In this document: positions 35,581-49,691 of the stretch, one piece after another
Layout: every line of letters begins with the position of its first letter
Numbering within the stretch: position 1 is the stretch's first letter
Assembly: GCF_004193775.1 (NCBI RefSeq)
Contig: NC_041004.1
Location: forward strand, 38,774,411-38,838,410
Length of the DNA: 64,000 nucleotides
Direction of reading: 5' to 3'
Source: Glycine soja
Lineage: Eukaryota > Streptophyta > Magnoliopsida > Fabales > Fabaceae
Made by a program: the position numbers and the translations under genes
The notes under the pieces: generated by a model
Database searches by the model: none
Told to the model about the DNA's origin: nothing
What the model saw: the letters and a program-made list of their open reading frames with translations, nothing else

Positions 35581-36461
35581 TCCAACCCTTTTTCTTTTAA
35601 CACTAACTAACAATCTTTCATTTTCTAATTATTATTCCTAACACTCTCCCTTAAAAACACACAATTACATGTATAAACATGATTAACCTTGTATCATAAT
35701 TGGTTAGTAGCTGATTGCTACACGTGATTAACTACATAAATGTATGTATGATTAACTTTCCTTCACAAGTGATTAAACAGTAAATCAACCAATTGTATCA
35801 ATTATTGATTATTGATATGTGATTAATATAATGGCATTTAGTTATTGAAGTTTATAATAGTTTAGCTTTACCTCAGAACTGGTTAATAATATTATAAAAT
35901 TATTAACAATATGTGAAACAAAATTAATCACGTTTATATATGTAATTAATTATAAAATAATGATATATAAATATCCCTTTAATATAAACACTATATTAAT
36001 ACTTTTTGTTTCTTTCTTTCTTGCTAGCTAGATATTAGATAACATATTGATTATTTAATGTCCATCAAACATTTTAATTTCTTTATCTATATTTACAGGA
36101 GGATGGATACCGGGCGAACATTTCTGGATGTACGAATATAACTACTCCAACAAAAAGTAACTGATTTTAATTATCAAACAAAAAAAAAAAAGTCCTCCGG
36201 ATTACAATATGTTCCAAAGGACTTGGATTTTGCTGACAGTCACAAACTGAGTTTTTTTTTAATCTTTTTTCTTCTATTACACCAGATAAGTTCTGAAAAT
36301 GTTTAATTTCCATTTAAAATAAATAAGCAAATTCATGCAGAAAAAATAACATTATATATAATAAAATGGAAAATTTCAACTAGAGAAAGTGTCAAAATAT
36401 TTTTGTTTCGGTAGAATGAACTTTGAGAGTAAATTTTCATTTAAAACAATTCAAACTTGGA

Positions 36462-36526
<65 letters not shown>

Positions 36527-37090
36527 AAACTTAAAACTACAAAAACAACAATAATGTAAATAACATAATATATAAAATTATAAATATATGCACAGACAAT
36601 TGTCAATCGATAAAATATGATTTTTGATATAACTTTCCAGTGTAATTATAATAAAAACCAATAAATTAGATAAAAAATTATAATAGAAACGATTTATTTA
36701 ATAAAAATATTAATATATTTTATATTATTATTTAATCATAAATTAATTTGACTCATAAGTTTATTAATTTTTATAATATTTACTGTTAAAAGTTATATAT
36801 TGAAGATAATTTTTATTGGTTTGCTGGGTAAAAACTTTCTCATAGTGTATGTCTATTAAACTCAAACACAATTTATGAAATTTTATCAATTCTTAATACG
36901 AATACCATAATTAACAAAATATTTTTTTAATAAAAAATAAATATTTTATGCATTTTAAAATTTAGAGCATTTACTTTTTATTTTTATTAATGAAAAGTAT
37001 TTTCTTAAAATTACCGAGTGCTCCTTATTCAATATTTTTATTAGGACTTCAGTCAAAGAAAAAAATCTTTTTATTAGGACATTTGATATC
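35581..37090. other. AT-rich intergenic DNA with (AT)n tract
   Basis: A 58-bp AT microsatellite runs 36465-36522. No gene is seen. The right edge enters the duplicated promoter region of the ent-CPS gene. Confidence 0.6.
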
Positions 37091-37393
37091 AAACAGTATA
37101 TATAAAAATATATTTATCGTGGTAGTCTGGTAGGTAAAGCATCAATTATGAAAATTGGTCAAATTATGAATGATACTGATTAAGGTACCAACACGACAAC
37201 ACAGTTCTATGTATTTAGAAATGAAGTGAAATATGCTCCAAAGAGGTGGGATGTACACGAACAAAATAGTTCCAAATTTTACCAAATTGAAAAAGAGAGT
37301 CACAATTTTACACTGCGGGAAAATACACGAACCAAAATGTAAGTGAGATGGATCGAAAAGGATTTTCATATCACTTGGTTTGGGTTCGATGGG

Positions 37394-37401
37394 TATAAAT
37401 A
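37394..37401 (+). promoter_or_regulatory. TATA box of the ent-CPS gene
   Basis: TATAAATA lies 44 bases before the ATG at 37445. This would put transcription start near 37425 with a very short leader. The upstream duplicate at 33.6-34.4 kb lacks this exact box. Confidence 0.65.
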
Positions 37402-37444
37402 TACATTTTAATACTTGTTGATTTATTGAACCTGTACGTGCACC

Positions 37445-40400
37445 ATGGCGTCTCAGTTGTCATTCATTCTCAGTCACAGGCTTCCTCCTTCATGTGCGAG
37501 ACCTGCAGCAAAATCCTGTGTCACTCTCAATTTTTCCACTCCATCACCTTATAATATTTTCGGGGGTACGTGTACACTGTATCTATATGTTTTTCTTTTA
37601 ATTTTGTTTTGTTGTTTAATTTTGTCAACTTTTCCATTCGACCACCTTATAATATTTTAGGGGGTACGTCTGTATCTATATATGTTTTTCTTTTAATTTT
37701 GTTTTGTTGTATAAATTCACATTATAACTTGATTTTCGTCGTTTCCATTTGTTTTCTTAATATTTAAAGCTTAACGGGTATAGCTCCAAAACGATTTTAA
37801 CATTATTTTTTTAATATTCTCTATTAGAGATCCTGTCCCATTTTCCAATGCATCATGGAGAAAGACATATAGACCACCTAAATATCTTTTCGGAGTCAAG
37901 CTTTTTATGATGTGAAATGCGTCAAAGTAGACTTCATACTACATGCATCATGAAAAGGAACTAATATGCTACTAATTAACTCTTTGACTAATTGGGTTTT
38001 ATTCAAGATAATCAACATCCTAAAATTAGGCTAGAAAGAGAAAGAGAAAATGTACACAAGAAAACAATAATAGATGAGGGGGGCTAAAAGAGAAACGACA
38101 ACGACGTGAATTTTATAGTTTTATTTATTATTTTTTACAATTTTTTATTAAATGAGTTTTTTTTTAATTTTATTAAATAATATAATTAGTGATACTACAT
38201 CATTTAGTAATTTTTTTAAAAAATCATTAAAATAAAGTCCTATAGAAAATAGATATTACCGGCATTTTCAAACACCCCTTAAATTCAAATAATACTGATA
38301 GAATGTCACTTCAAATTTCAAATAGGTCTTTGTCCCCTCCGATTCACAGAAAGCAAACATCTCAAGATTTGTGGATTTCAGCCAATATGCTCTCGGTCTC
38401 AAGGTTATGCTAATTTCAGTTTATTATAGGAGATCCGTATGCATATATTATTAGTATTATCATTTAATTTAAGAAAGGTCACTTAGTAATTATCATTTTC
38501 TATATAGCATTAAAATTAATAAAGTTACTCTATTTAGCAGCATGTGTTGCTGAGGTGCCTCAGGATAATATTTTGAAGGATGATATTATAGACGAGGGAG
38601 CTGTTAACCAGGTACATGTTTCTCATTTGATTTTTAGTTAGATAACTATCACATAATTAAGCATCTTGGCATCTGATATTTGATTTGTAACCGTAATTTG
38701 GAAGGTTTTGGTTACAAACCAGATACGGAAAAAAATAAATGTGATCAAATTGATGTTGTATTCCAAAGAAGATGGAGAAATATCAATATCAGCTTATGAC
38801 ACGGCATGGGTTGCCCTAGTGAAAAATGTTGATCTGGGTGGAAATTCACCTCAATTCCCGTCCTGTCTTGAATGGATTGCAAATAATCAGCTACCTGATG
38901 GCTCCTGGGGAGACTCTGAAATATTCTTAGCCCATGATCGTATGCTTAACACGTTAGCTTGTGTTATTGCATTAAGATCATGGAACATGCACCCTGAAAA
39001 GTGCGAGAAGGGTAATTTTACATTCAAGAATTTCATTATTGCTGTCTAAGAATTCCTTGCCGACTTTGATATTGTCATACTCTTTTTTTTTAACCCAGAT
39101 ATTTTCATACTCTTAATCATTTCTTTTCTACAATACTTTCACACCTCTATTCCATAGTAAAAGAAGAGGACCGAGAAATAGTAAAGTATTATAACTTTTG
39201 TTATTTTTTTATCAGCACTTTTATGTTAATTTAATGTTTCTATTGTGTATATATGCATTCATATGTAACAGGAATGACATTTTTTAAGGAGAATTTGTAC
39301 AAGCTTCAGGATGAAAATGCAGAGCATATGCCTATCGGGTTTGAAGTTGCTTTCCCCTCTCTTCTCGATCTTGCAAGAAGTTTGAATATTGAAGTGCCAG
39401 ATGAGTCTCGTATCTTGAAAAACATCTTTGCAATGAGGGACCTCAAGCTTAAGAAGTATGTATAAATTCTTTTGAAACTAACCTTGGATACAATATTGAT
39501 GTTTACTTAGGCATTTTTAACTACTTTTTAGTTGAAGATATAGTAATATAAGACATAATTCATTTTGCTATTAGAATATTCATTTCATAGAAGAGTTATT
39601 CTCTTTTCTCATCTTTCATTCTTTTTAATCCAACAGTTCTAACAAATAACTAATTTTTGACTTTTATATTAAAATAAAATGAAAGATGAGGACGAAGAAT
39701 CACTCTTCCAATATTTACTTAACTCTAATAATTTTTCTTTCATGTGTCGCGTGCGAGTAGAATACCAAGAGAAGTTCTGCACAAGGTGCCTACAACACTG
39801 CTCCATAGTTTGGAGGGAATGCCAAACTTAGATTGGAAGCAGCTTCTAAAGTTGCAGTCCCAAGACGGATCGTTCTTGTTCTCTCCATCCTCTACAGCTT
39901 ATGCTCTCATGCAAACTAAGGATGGAAATGCTCACAAATACCTTGAAAAGACGGTCCAGAGGTTCAATGGGGGAGGTGAAATTTTCTTGATTAATATGCT
40001 TATTTTATTACTATTTATAAATTTTGTCAGTCAAAATTATGAAATGAATATTCTAATAAAAGAAAAGTTTCATTTTGTTCAATTTACAGTTAATTTCTCT
40101 TTTAAATCCAATTATATTTTCAATTGAATTGGTGACTTAAAACTAACTCAATTAACATTTGAGACAAATAAATGATTTATGTTAAGAGTCATCTATTGAA
40201 TAAAATAAATTATTTAATGTAATATTTAAGATTTAAGATTCTCTCACCTAATCGACTAGTCTTTTGAATTGAATTTTTTTCTTGTGCTTAAATCTTAATA
40301 ATTTATTATAACCTTAAAGAAGAGAAAGTTAACTAATTTGAATCTAATATTTCTGTGACATATTATTTATTTATTTGTCCAGTTCCAAATGTTTACCCAG

Positions 40401-43400
40401 TGGATTTGTTTGAACGCATATGGGTTTTCGATAGACTTGATCGTCTTGGAATTTCAAGATATTTTCAGTCAGAGATCAAAGATTATGTGGCTTATGTTTC
40501 AAGGTACCTGAGATGTTATTGAGTGCTGGTATATACTTATCAAATATTTAAAGATAAGTAGTATTTTTAAAATTTTAATATATTGAATATTATATTCTAA
40601 TTAAATACTTTTTATTATTTTAACAAAAAAAAAAGTATAAACGTGAGATAAAAAAAGACTGGCACTGCCTTCTGGGTAATTAATCACCGTACAAATATAA
40701 CATCAAAATTTTCAGATATTGGACTGAGAAGGGTATTTGCTGGGCAAGGAATTCGGAGGTTCAAGATATAGATGACACAGCAATGGGATTTAGACTACTA
40801 AGGTTGCATGGGCATCAAGTTTCGCCCAGTAAGTTATTTCTATTATGTCTCAGTTCCTTTAATCTTTTATATTGCTTAGAGAGAGAGAGAATATATAATT
40901 TTCACAAATACTGACGAATTTGGTAGGTGTGTTTGAGCAATTTAAGAAAAATGGCGAATTCTTCTGCTTTTCTGGGCAGTCAAACCAAGCTGTGACAGGA
41001 ATGTTTAATCTTTATCGAGCATCTCAAGTGCTATTTCAAGGAGAGAAGATTCTTGAGGATGCCAAGAACTTCTCTGCCAAATTTTTAACTGAGAAACGTG
41101 CAGCAAACGGGCTCCTAGATAAATGGATCATAACCAAAGATTTACCTGGCGAGGTTCGTTCCAATACCATTACAACTTATCTATAATTATTTTAAAACAA
41201 ATTAAATACAAACTAGCTACGTACTTTATGTGCATGTAGGATATATATAGGAAAAAATCGATAATTTTATGAGGTTAGACCTATTTATTTTATTTTCTCT
41301 CCGGTTAGCATTTTTACTTTAGCTCATACTATAACATTGTTAAACTACTCTCCAGGTGAGTTATGCATTGGATGTGCCATGGTATGCCAGCTTACCCAGA
41401 CTGGAGACAAGATTTTACCTTGAACAATATGGTGGTAGCAGTGACGTTTGGATTGGCAAGACCCTTTACAGGTACCAATCTTTTAATCCCACAATACTAA
41501 TAAAATCAAATATAATATGAAATATTGATAAAATAAAATATAACTATCAGGTTTGTCACATAGCGGTCAAATTACCATGGTCAAATGATTACAGAGAAAA
41601 GTATTTCCTTTAGGTACTCATTCGTCAATTGTCAAACACAGTCATACTATCACTTTCAACAAATATAATCATACATTAAATTAATGTTAACATAAAACCA
41701 CTCCTATATCTTTAGTGAAGTATCATATATATAAAACAATTTTATACAATATTCTTTTTTATTATCTCTCTATTACATTATTTTTCATTCCTTTTCTTTA
41801 TATCTCTTATTTATAAAAAAATGGTTATATATTTTTTGCTTCATTTTTAGTTTATATAAATGAGTTTTTTTTTTCAATTTTAACTCATAAAATACAAATT
41901 TATAAGGAATAAAAATGAAACATGAAAACTTACAGATACCAAAGTAAAAAAGAAAAGTTATAGGAATTAAATTCCTTTTTAAGGCTTTTTTTTTTTTTTT
42001 TATAAATATCACAGCTACTTTCTTTTCTAACTCTTAGATCAATTTGTTCTTGCAGAAGTTGGTAAGCAAATTTCACCATGAAAATTTTTGAGCTGTCTTC
42101 TTTCCATATCCAATCATCCTTCCCTTCTTTAGATAGATTAAATCATTATTCTTCTTTAACAGGATGCCTTACGTGAACAATGATGTTTATCTCGAGCTTG
42201 CAAAATTGGATTACAACAACTGTCAAGCAGTGCATTGTGCGGAATGGGAAAAAATTCAAAGGTGAGTGTAACCCCCCAGAAAACACTCCATAAGTATATG
42301 CTACTAATTTGACAAAAGAAAAAGTCAATTAATTTGCAATGGCATGTATTTTAGGTGGTACTCTGAAGCAGGACTAGAGGAGTTTGGGTTGAGCAAAGAA
42401 AGTCTCCTATCTGCTTACTTTATAGCAGCAGCCAGCATATTTGAGCCTGAGAGATCTCCAGAGCGACTTGCATGGGCTAAAACCGCAGCATTGCTCGAGA
42501 CACTGAGATCCTTCATAAAGGATGAAGAAACTAAGAGTGCTTTTGTAGATTTGTTCAACAACAGCATTAACGGACCAGACCACTCAAACAAGTAAACATG
42601 CCATATTCATTGTTTGTCCTGTCACACATTTATTTTGCATGCCTAATTAATTTCGAGTTCCTTAAAGTTGCGCAAAAAATTTTTTGTATCTTGTTAGAAA
42701 TATTAGTATATACATGGTAAAATAATATAACGGTACGTGTGATGCAACAAAATCCTGTTGAATGTTTGTTGCAGGCAGTTGAACAAGAGAGAGAAGGAAC
42801 TCTTGGAGATTTTGCTGAGAAACCTTGATTACCTTGGGTTCGAAATGTTTCGGTGTCATGGTCAGGAATTTTCTCATTATTTGAATCAAGCAGTGAGTGG
42901 AAACCCTTATGAGCTTTATAAATTTCTATGCCCGCACTTCTAACAAACACATTCAAAACAGTTTCATTATACCAAATATGAAAAATGCTTAAATATATTT
43001 TTTTCTTTCATAAATTAACAAATTTTGTTTTAGATTCTTAATAAAAAAAATTTAGGTTGAGTCTCTCTAATAAAATAAAAAAAATATTTTATGATTTTGT
43101 TATTTTTTTTTTAATCCTAATGTCAAAAACAAATTTATAAAAAAATTACATTTGATTGTATTGTTAAACTCGTTGATGACTAAAAAATTATTGAATTGTC
43201 AATGTTATTATTAGACGAGTTATCGACTAATGTTATTACTTGAAAGCAACGACTAAAAGGGTGATTGAGAAAAAGTTTAAGAATTATGATTGGTCAAAAT
43301 TTAGACTAGGACTAAAAATAGAAATCTAAAAAAGTTTAAGAACAAAAAATAATAAATCTTTTTCTTAAATGTTCAGTGGCATGGTTGGCTATCAAGTTGG

Positions 43401-44488
43401 AAAAATGAAGGAACCTGCTTTGGAAGAGAAGCTGAGCTGATTGTGCAAATCATAAATGTAATTGCTGGCTATTGGTCAGGAGAACTATATCTCAATCCAC
43501 AGTACCAGAGGTTGCTGGAGGTCACTAACAGAGTCTGTCACGAGCTCCGTAATTATCAACGCAACAAGGTCAATTATAGAGACTAGAATGTGGTATTGAT
43601 TAAAGGTTTATTTTATAAAGTTTACATAGTTATAAAAAAGTTGCAAGTCATTTTTATATATTTAACTAAGATGTGCGGTGTTCATGAGGAGAAAGATTCT
43701 ATAGCGACTCGTATGGTGGTTCGTGGTGGTCCATGGTGAATGACTCCGATAACGGCACGTGCATAAATTCTGACGGTGAAGCTAGTGAGCATGTGGGCTT
43801 AGAGAGTGAGAATAAGAAAAGTTTCGTGTATTTGCAAGATCTCCTTGCATATAAAGACATTATTGGTGGAAAAAGTCGTTAGGTTCTTTAAGTGCCATGT
43901 GGAGGCCGTATAGGTAGATGCGTATGGAGGCTAGTTCGCTTAATTTCATTATTTACTTCTGATCCAATAAATCTGGAATAAGGGTAGGTGTCGATATATT
44001 TTAGCTATTAAGGCTTAGTACTCATAGGGCCACAGTTGTATGAGTACTTTGATTTGAGATAAATAGGAAAAGTTAAGTTAGTGTAACTCTCTTGACAGTT
44101 TCTCAAGTCAGTATTGACTTAATTAATTTAACAACGTTGACTTAAGAGATAAAACGAATACTATCTCTATAACAAAAACACTTTCTAATATGTGATGCCT
44201 AGATAAGTTCCAGATCCTGATTTTTTTTAAAAATATTTTTGTAATTATTGTTAGGCACATGATAGTGGCAACGACAACCTGAGTAGAACCAGCATCACTA
44301 CTCCTCAAATAGAATCAGATATGCAAGAACTTGTGCAATTGGTGCTCCAAAATTCCTCAGATGGCGTGCACACCAATGTGAAGAATTCATTCCTCACAGT
44401 GGCCAAGGGCTTTTACTATGGCTCATATTGTGACCCAGAGACCATAAACTCTCATATTGAGAAAGTGCTCTTTCAAAAAGTCATGTAA
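37445..44488 (+). CDS. CPS: ent-Copalyl diphosphate synthase, class II diterpene cyclase (15 exons)
   Basis: This enzyme cyclises geranylgeranyl diphosphate to ent-copalyl diphosphate in plastids, the first committed step to gibberellins and related diterpenoids. Exons: 37445-37565, 38350-38403, 38541-38611, 38705-39011, 39272-39455, 39761-39975, 40383-40503, 40716-40828, 40927-41153, 41356-41471, 42163-42261, 42355-42591, 42775-42892, 43377-43568 and 44255-44488. Every border is GT-AG and phases close to 802 residues, the usual ent-CPS length. Residues 1 to about 60 form a Ser/Pro-rich plastid transit peptide. Motifs are SAYDTAW (111-117), QLPDGSWGD (144-152), the LLHSLEG His (H261) and VPNVYP Asn (N320) that match the known catalytic His-Asn dyad of Arabidopsis CPS, and the DIDD acid motif (375-378). 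No class I DDxxD motif is present, so it is a monofunctional class II enzyme. Exons 1-3 are the least certain. A tandem pseudogene lies downstream. Confidence 0.93.
42973..43373. repeat. Fold-back element in ent-CPS intron 13
   Basis: The left end (AATGCTTAAATATA...TTTTAGATTCTTAATAA) and the reverse complement of the right end (AACATTTAAGAAAAAG...TTTTTTAGATTTCTAT) are imperfect inverted copies. This element explains the unusually long intron 13 (42893-43376). The right end finishes just before the exon-14 acceptor. Confidence 0.45.
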
Positions 44489-47044
44489 ATCTGGAAAAAT
44501 GTTTAGAACAAGCATCGCCATTCATAATGTTATTTTCCCTTTTAGTCCCGTTGGGATAGCTAGGTGCCAAATCGGCAATGATCTTGTTTCTATTACTGAG
44601 AATGCAATAAAATCAAATGGTACGTAAGAGAATCTAGCGTGACAAATTTTATCAGGTGAAGAAATTTCTTTTTTTATTTTGATGAGCTCGTTCCATTTCT
44701 TCGAGTATAATATGTTTTTCAAAGTCGTATACTTGTCCCTTCATCTCCAAGAATCTCCCTACTAACTAAGGGTCAGTTTGATATGCGTTAAGGTACAACA
44801 CATGGAGACATCACAGGACAAGCATTTTAAGTTACATAAAAAAAGATAATTATTCTGGACACAACAAGATCGGTATATATCTTAACACTAATATAACATG
44901 TTTAATGAATTATACATAAAAGGAGGTTCAAGTCCGAAATTCCCATTCAATTGGAGAAATGGTGAAAGAAATATGAGAGCAAAGTTTCGTTGAACATACA
45001 TAGGAAAGCAGAAATGCCTTAAACCAAACACAAACTATGTAGTTATGGGGTTTAATTATACGGGTACACAGTTCATCCATCCCTTCTCGTACATAATTTT
45101 CTTTGAATCTTCTCGCAAAATGGAAAAAATGGTACGTGACATGCAGAGTTGCAGAGATAATGCAGTAAATATAAGCAAGACCACACTACTAAAAAAAACA
45201 GCTTTCTACATCGCCCAATTAACATCGATTATAGTTAAAATCGATGTTAACGAAAGCGTAGTGACATTTTTGTAAATAAGTAAACTTAGTTAACATTGGT
45301 TTTTCCAAAACATCGATTTTAGAAAAATCGATGTTAGTATGCCGTTGTTAACATCAATTTTATAAAAATCGATGTTATCGAGTCGATGTTAACATCGGTT
45401 TTATTATAACTGATGTTACGTAGTTGATGTTAACATTGATTATTTTAAAAAAATCGATGTTGTTATTATTATAAATTAAATTTTTGAAATTGCACAACCC
45501 GTGTGCTTGAACCTTATCGTTCTGATATTTTTTATGTACTCAAAATAACACACCCTAGATATTTCACGTATAATAATTAGTACGAGTTCAAAAATTTTCC
45601 TCTTTCACAAGTGAGATTAGAAGCCTCCAGAAACTAAGATGTGCGGGTTTTGGTATATAATCCGAATAGGAAATTAAATAGGGCATATAAGCCTCCTCTA
45701 TAGAGTAATTTAAGTCCTCCTGACATCGGATCCCTAGATGTTACATTCATCGTACTCGTGAAAAGGGGAAAACTACAAATGAATCACAACACAACCAATA
45801 GTCGATACTTAAAAAAGAAATGACAGTAGGATAGTTATTAGAAATATAACTATATTCATATTGCAATCTTGAAGTCAAGGTATACACCAACAATTTAAAT
45901 TAATAATAACGAGAAAGCAAACAAAAATTACTAAGACAACACGGAATTGACAAGGAATAGAATTCCGGTTAATTATGTTTTTTACTTTTTCGAATTTTCA
46001 CTTTTACCTCCAATAAAAAATTGACTAATCATAATTCTTAATATTTTGTTGGTTAATATTTTTAGTTATTGCTATCAAATCTGATTTTTAAGTAATGATA
46101 TGATATTAATTTCATTATTATTTAATTACATTTTTTTATTTTCAGTTTTGTTTTTTATCTTTTAAAAAGTTTATTTTTTTTATTATAATTTTTAGAAAAA
46201 TCATAAAAGAATAAATTAAACTTTTTAAGAGATAAAGAAGAGAACTAAATATAATTAAAATCATAAAGGACTAAAAGAATATTTTAGTCTTTAATTTTTA
46301 ATACATCCCTAAACCCTAACTTAAACTTAAAAAAAAGATACCAATTTATATTTTTTAATAATTTGTTTTAATGGGTCCAAAAAATGATAAATTAATAAAA
46401 ATAAGATGAATTAATAAAAATAGATAGAAAGTTTTAAAATTTATTTTTAAGAATTAGCTTATAATAATAAAATATATATTTTTTAAATTGAAAAATAGTC
46501 AAATCTTCTTTGAAACATGACAGAAATGCCCCTGGTTGACTGTAAACGCTGGACTAAAAACATTTTAGCCCAAACAAATTACAGGAAAATATCAATATGA
46601 TAATTTTCACTAAAAAATTTATTTAAAACAATTTTTTTAAGAAATTTCAAAAATTAATACTTATTTGGATTAAAAGCAATTTATTTCTTATTTTTAGTTA
46701 AACATAATATATATATATATAATTAACTATTATTTATAAAAAAAATCATATTTTATGATAAATTGATTGGTCCGGGCGTGTGCATCCAGGCCAAAACTCA
46801 TTGTTTCTTCTTAAAATCAAAATTTTAATAAATCGTATCATTTCGCATTAATTTTTTTAATATTAGTTGTTAATTTTATTAATTTTTATTAGCAAAAGAT
46901 TCGAATAATGGCCTATTATTTCCTTCTTTTACCTTTTATCACCAAACAGATCTTATATTTTTCATTTTGCAATAAATTTAATTATACAAAATCATTAATA
47001 TAAACATAATTATTTAAATAAAAAAATATTTTTTTTTCATTCAG
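44489..47044. other. Region between ent-CPS gene and its pseudogene
   Basis: 44489-44560 is 3' flank, also conserved after the pseudogene. 45184-45463 holds a CACTA-type fragment. 45830-45975 is homologous to the 3' flank of the pseudogene at 56985-57320. 45976-47040 is AT-rich with no gene; a short TA tract lies near 46707-46720. Confidence 0.55.
45184..45463. mobile_element. CACTA-type transposon end fragment
   Basis: It begins CACTACTAAAAAAAACAG and then carries at least four pairs of AACATCG.TT..AA.CGATGTT inverted subterminal repeats, the pattern of legume CACTA ends. A GTAGTG motif occurs at about 45260, but no matching TTTTAGTAGTG end closes the whole segment. I therefore read it as an isolated end or a small deletion derivative. 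Confidence 0.5.
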
Positions 47045-49180
47045 CAAACATCTAAGACTTGTGGACTATTTCAGCCAATATGCTCTCGGGTTCAAGGTGA
47101 AGTTAATTTTAGTTAGTTTATTATAGGATATCCGTAAGCATATACATTATTAGAATTAATATAATTACTCTATATATTTAGCAGAATGTCTCTGGATAAT
47201 ATTGGGAAGGATGATAATATAGACGAAGAAGCTCTTAACCAGGTACTTGTTTCTCCCTTTTGACTTGTAACTATCACATAAGAATTTTGACATCTTTTTT
47301 GTAACCATAATTTTGAAGGTTTTGGTAAGAAACCAGATACGAAAGAAAATAAATGACATCAAATTGATTTTGCATTCCAAAGAAGATGGAGAAATAACAA
47401 TATCAGCTTATGACACGGCATGGGTTGCCCTAGTGAAAATTGTTGGGGGGTTCAAATTCACCCCAATTGCACTCCTGTCTTGAATGGATTGTGAATAATC
47501 AACTACCTGATGGCTCCTGTGAGACGCTAAATTATTCGTAGCCCATGATCGTATTCTTAACACGTTATTAGCTTGTGTTATTGCATTAAGATCATGGAAC
47601 ATGCACCCTGACAAGTGTAAGAAGGGTAACTTTATATTCAAGAATTTCATTCTTGCTTTTAAAAAATTCCTTGTGCAGACTTTGATATTGTTTCTTTTCT
47701 ACAATACTTTAAATTCACGCCTCTATTTCATAGTAAAAGAAGAGGAGCGAGAAAAATTTCTCCTTTTTTCCATCGAAAAAAAAGTGAGAATTTAAAAAAA
47801 AAAATAAAGATCGATGTGAGAGAAATGGTATAGTATTCTAATTGCGACATTAATTCAATATGATTCTATTATGCGTATACATTCATATGTAACAACGGAT
47901 CACAAAAGCATTCATATGTAACAGGAATGACATTTTTTAAGGAGAATTTGTACAAGCTTCAGGATGAAAATGCAGAACATATGCCTATCGGGTTTGAAGT
48001 TGCTTTCCCCTCTCTTCTCGATCTAGCAATTAAGAAGTTCTAATATTGAAGTGCCAGAAGACTCTCCTATCTTGAAAAACATCTTTGCAATGAGGGACCT
48101 CAAGCTTAAGAAGTATAAATTCTTGTGACACTAACCTTAGACATTTTAAACTAGTTTTTAAAAGAGTTATTCTCTTTTCTCATCTTTCATTTTTTTTTAA
48201 TCCAACAGTTCTAACAAATAACTAATTTTTGACTTTTATATTAAAATAAAATGAAAGATGAGGACGAAGAATTTCTCTTCCAATATTTACTTAACTCTAA
48301 TAATTTTTCTTCCATGTGTCACGTGCGAATAGAATACCAAGAGAGGTTCTGCACAAGGTGCTTATAACACTGCTCCATAGTTTGGAGTGATTGCCAAACA
48401 TAGATTGGAAGCAGCTTCTAAAGTTGCAGTCCCGAGACGGATCATTCTTGTTCTCTCCATCCTCTACAGCTTATGCCCTCATGCAAACTAAGGATGAAAA
48501 TGCTCACAAATACCCTGAAAAGACGGTCCAGACGTTCAATGGGGGAGGTAAAATTTTCTTGATTAATATGCTTATTTTATTACTATTTATAAATTTTGTG
48601 AGTCAAAATTATGAAAGGAATATTCTAATAAAAGAAATGTTTCATTTTGTTTAACATTCTATCTCTTTACAAATGTCTACCCGGTGGATTTGTTTGAACA
48701 CATATGGGTTTTCGATAGACTTGATCGTCTTTGAATTTTAAGATATTTTCAGCCAGAGATCAAAGATTGTGCGAGTTATGTTTCAAGGTATGTGAGGTGT
48801 TATCGAGTGCTGGTATAGTGGTATATACTTATCAAGGATTTAAAAATAAGTAGCATTTTAAAAAATTTAATTTATTTATTCTAATTAAATAATTTCTACT
48901 ATTATTTTGACAAAATGTATAAATGTGACAAAAAAGACTGGCATTGTCTTCTGGTTAATTAATCCATAACCCGATAAAATGCAACATAAAATATTTCAGA
49001 TATTGGACTGAGAAGGGTATTTGCTGGGCAAGGAATTCAGAGGTTCAAGATATAGATGACACAGCAATGGGATTTAGACTACTAAGGTTGCATGGGAATC
49101 AAGTTTCACCCGGTAAGTTATTTCTATACTACAGAAGCTAAAATATCTCTCAGTTCCTTTGATCTTTTATATTGTTTGGA

Positions 49181-49183
<3 letters not shown>

Positions 49184-49215
<32 letters not shown>
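49184..49215. repeat. (AT)n tract in pseudogene intron
   Basis: A TA dinucleotide run immediately upstream of the exon 9-equivalent; the intact gene has a short GA run here instead. Confidence 0.85.
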
Positions 49216-49218
<3 letters not shown>

Positions 49219-49691
49219 TTTTGCACGTGTCGAATAGGTTGGTTTTAGCACTTAAAGAAAAATGGCGAATTCTTCTGCTTTTCTGGACAGTCAAACCAAG
49301 CTGTGACAGGAATGTTTAATCTATATCGAGCATTTCAAGTGCTACTTCAAGGAGAGAAGATTCTTGAGTATGCCAAGAACTTCTATGCCAAATTTTTAAC
49401 TGAGAAATGTGAAGCAAATGAGCTCCTAAACAAATGGATCATGACCAAAGATTTACCTGGAGAGGTTCTTTCCGACACCCTTAGAACTTACCTAAAGTTT
49501 AAAACCAAATGCAAACCTGCATACTTTATGCGCACGTAGGTATACATGTACTGAAAAAAAAACAATAAAAATTAAAAAATGGATTATTTTATGTGGTTAG
49601 AGCTATTTATTTTATTTTCCCTCCAGTTCGCGTTTTTACTTTTGCTCATTAACATTTGTAAAACTACTCTCCAGATGGGTTATGCATTGGA

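Noticed and set aside
37570..37767. Open frame overlapping ent-CPS exon 1 and intron 1
   Set aside because: It is intron sequence from the local duplication of the donor region, rich in Phe/Leu/Tyr from T-rich DNA.
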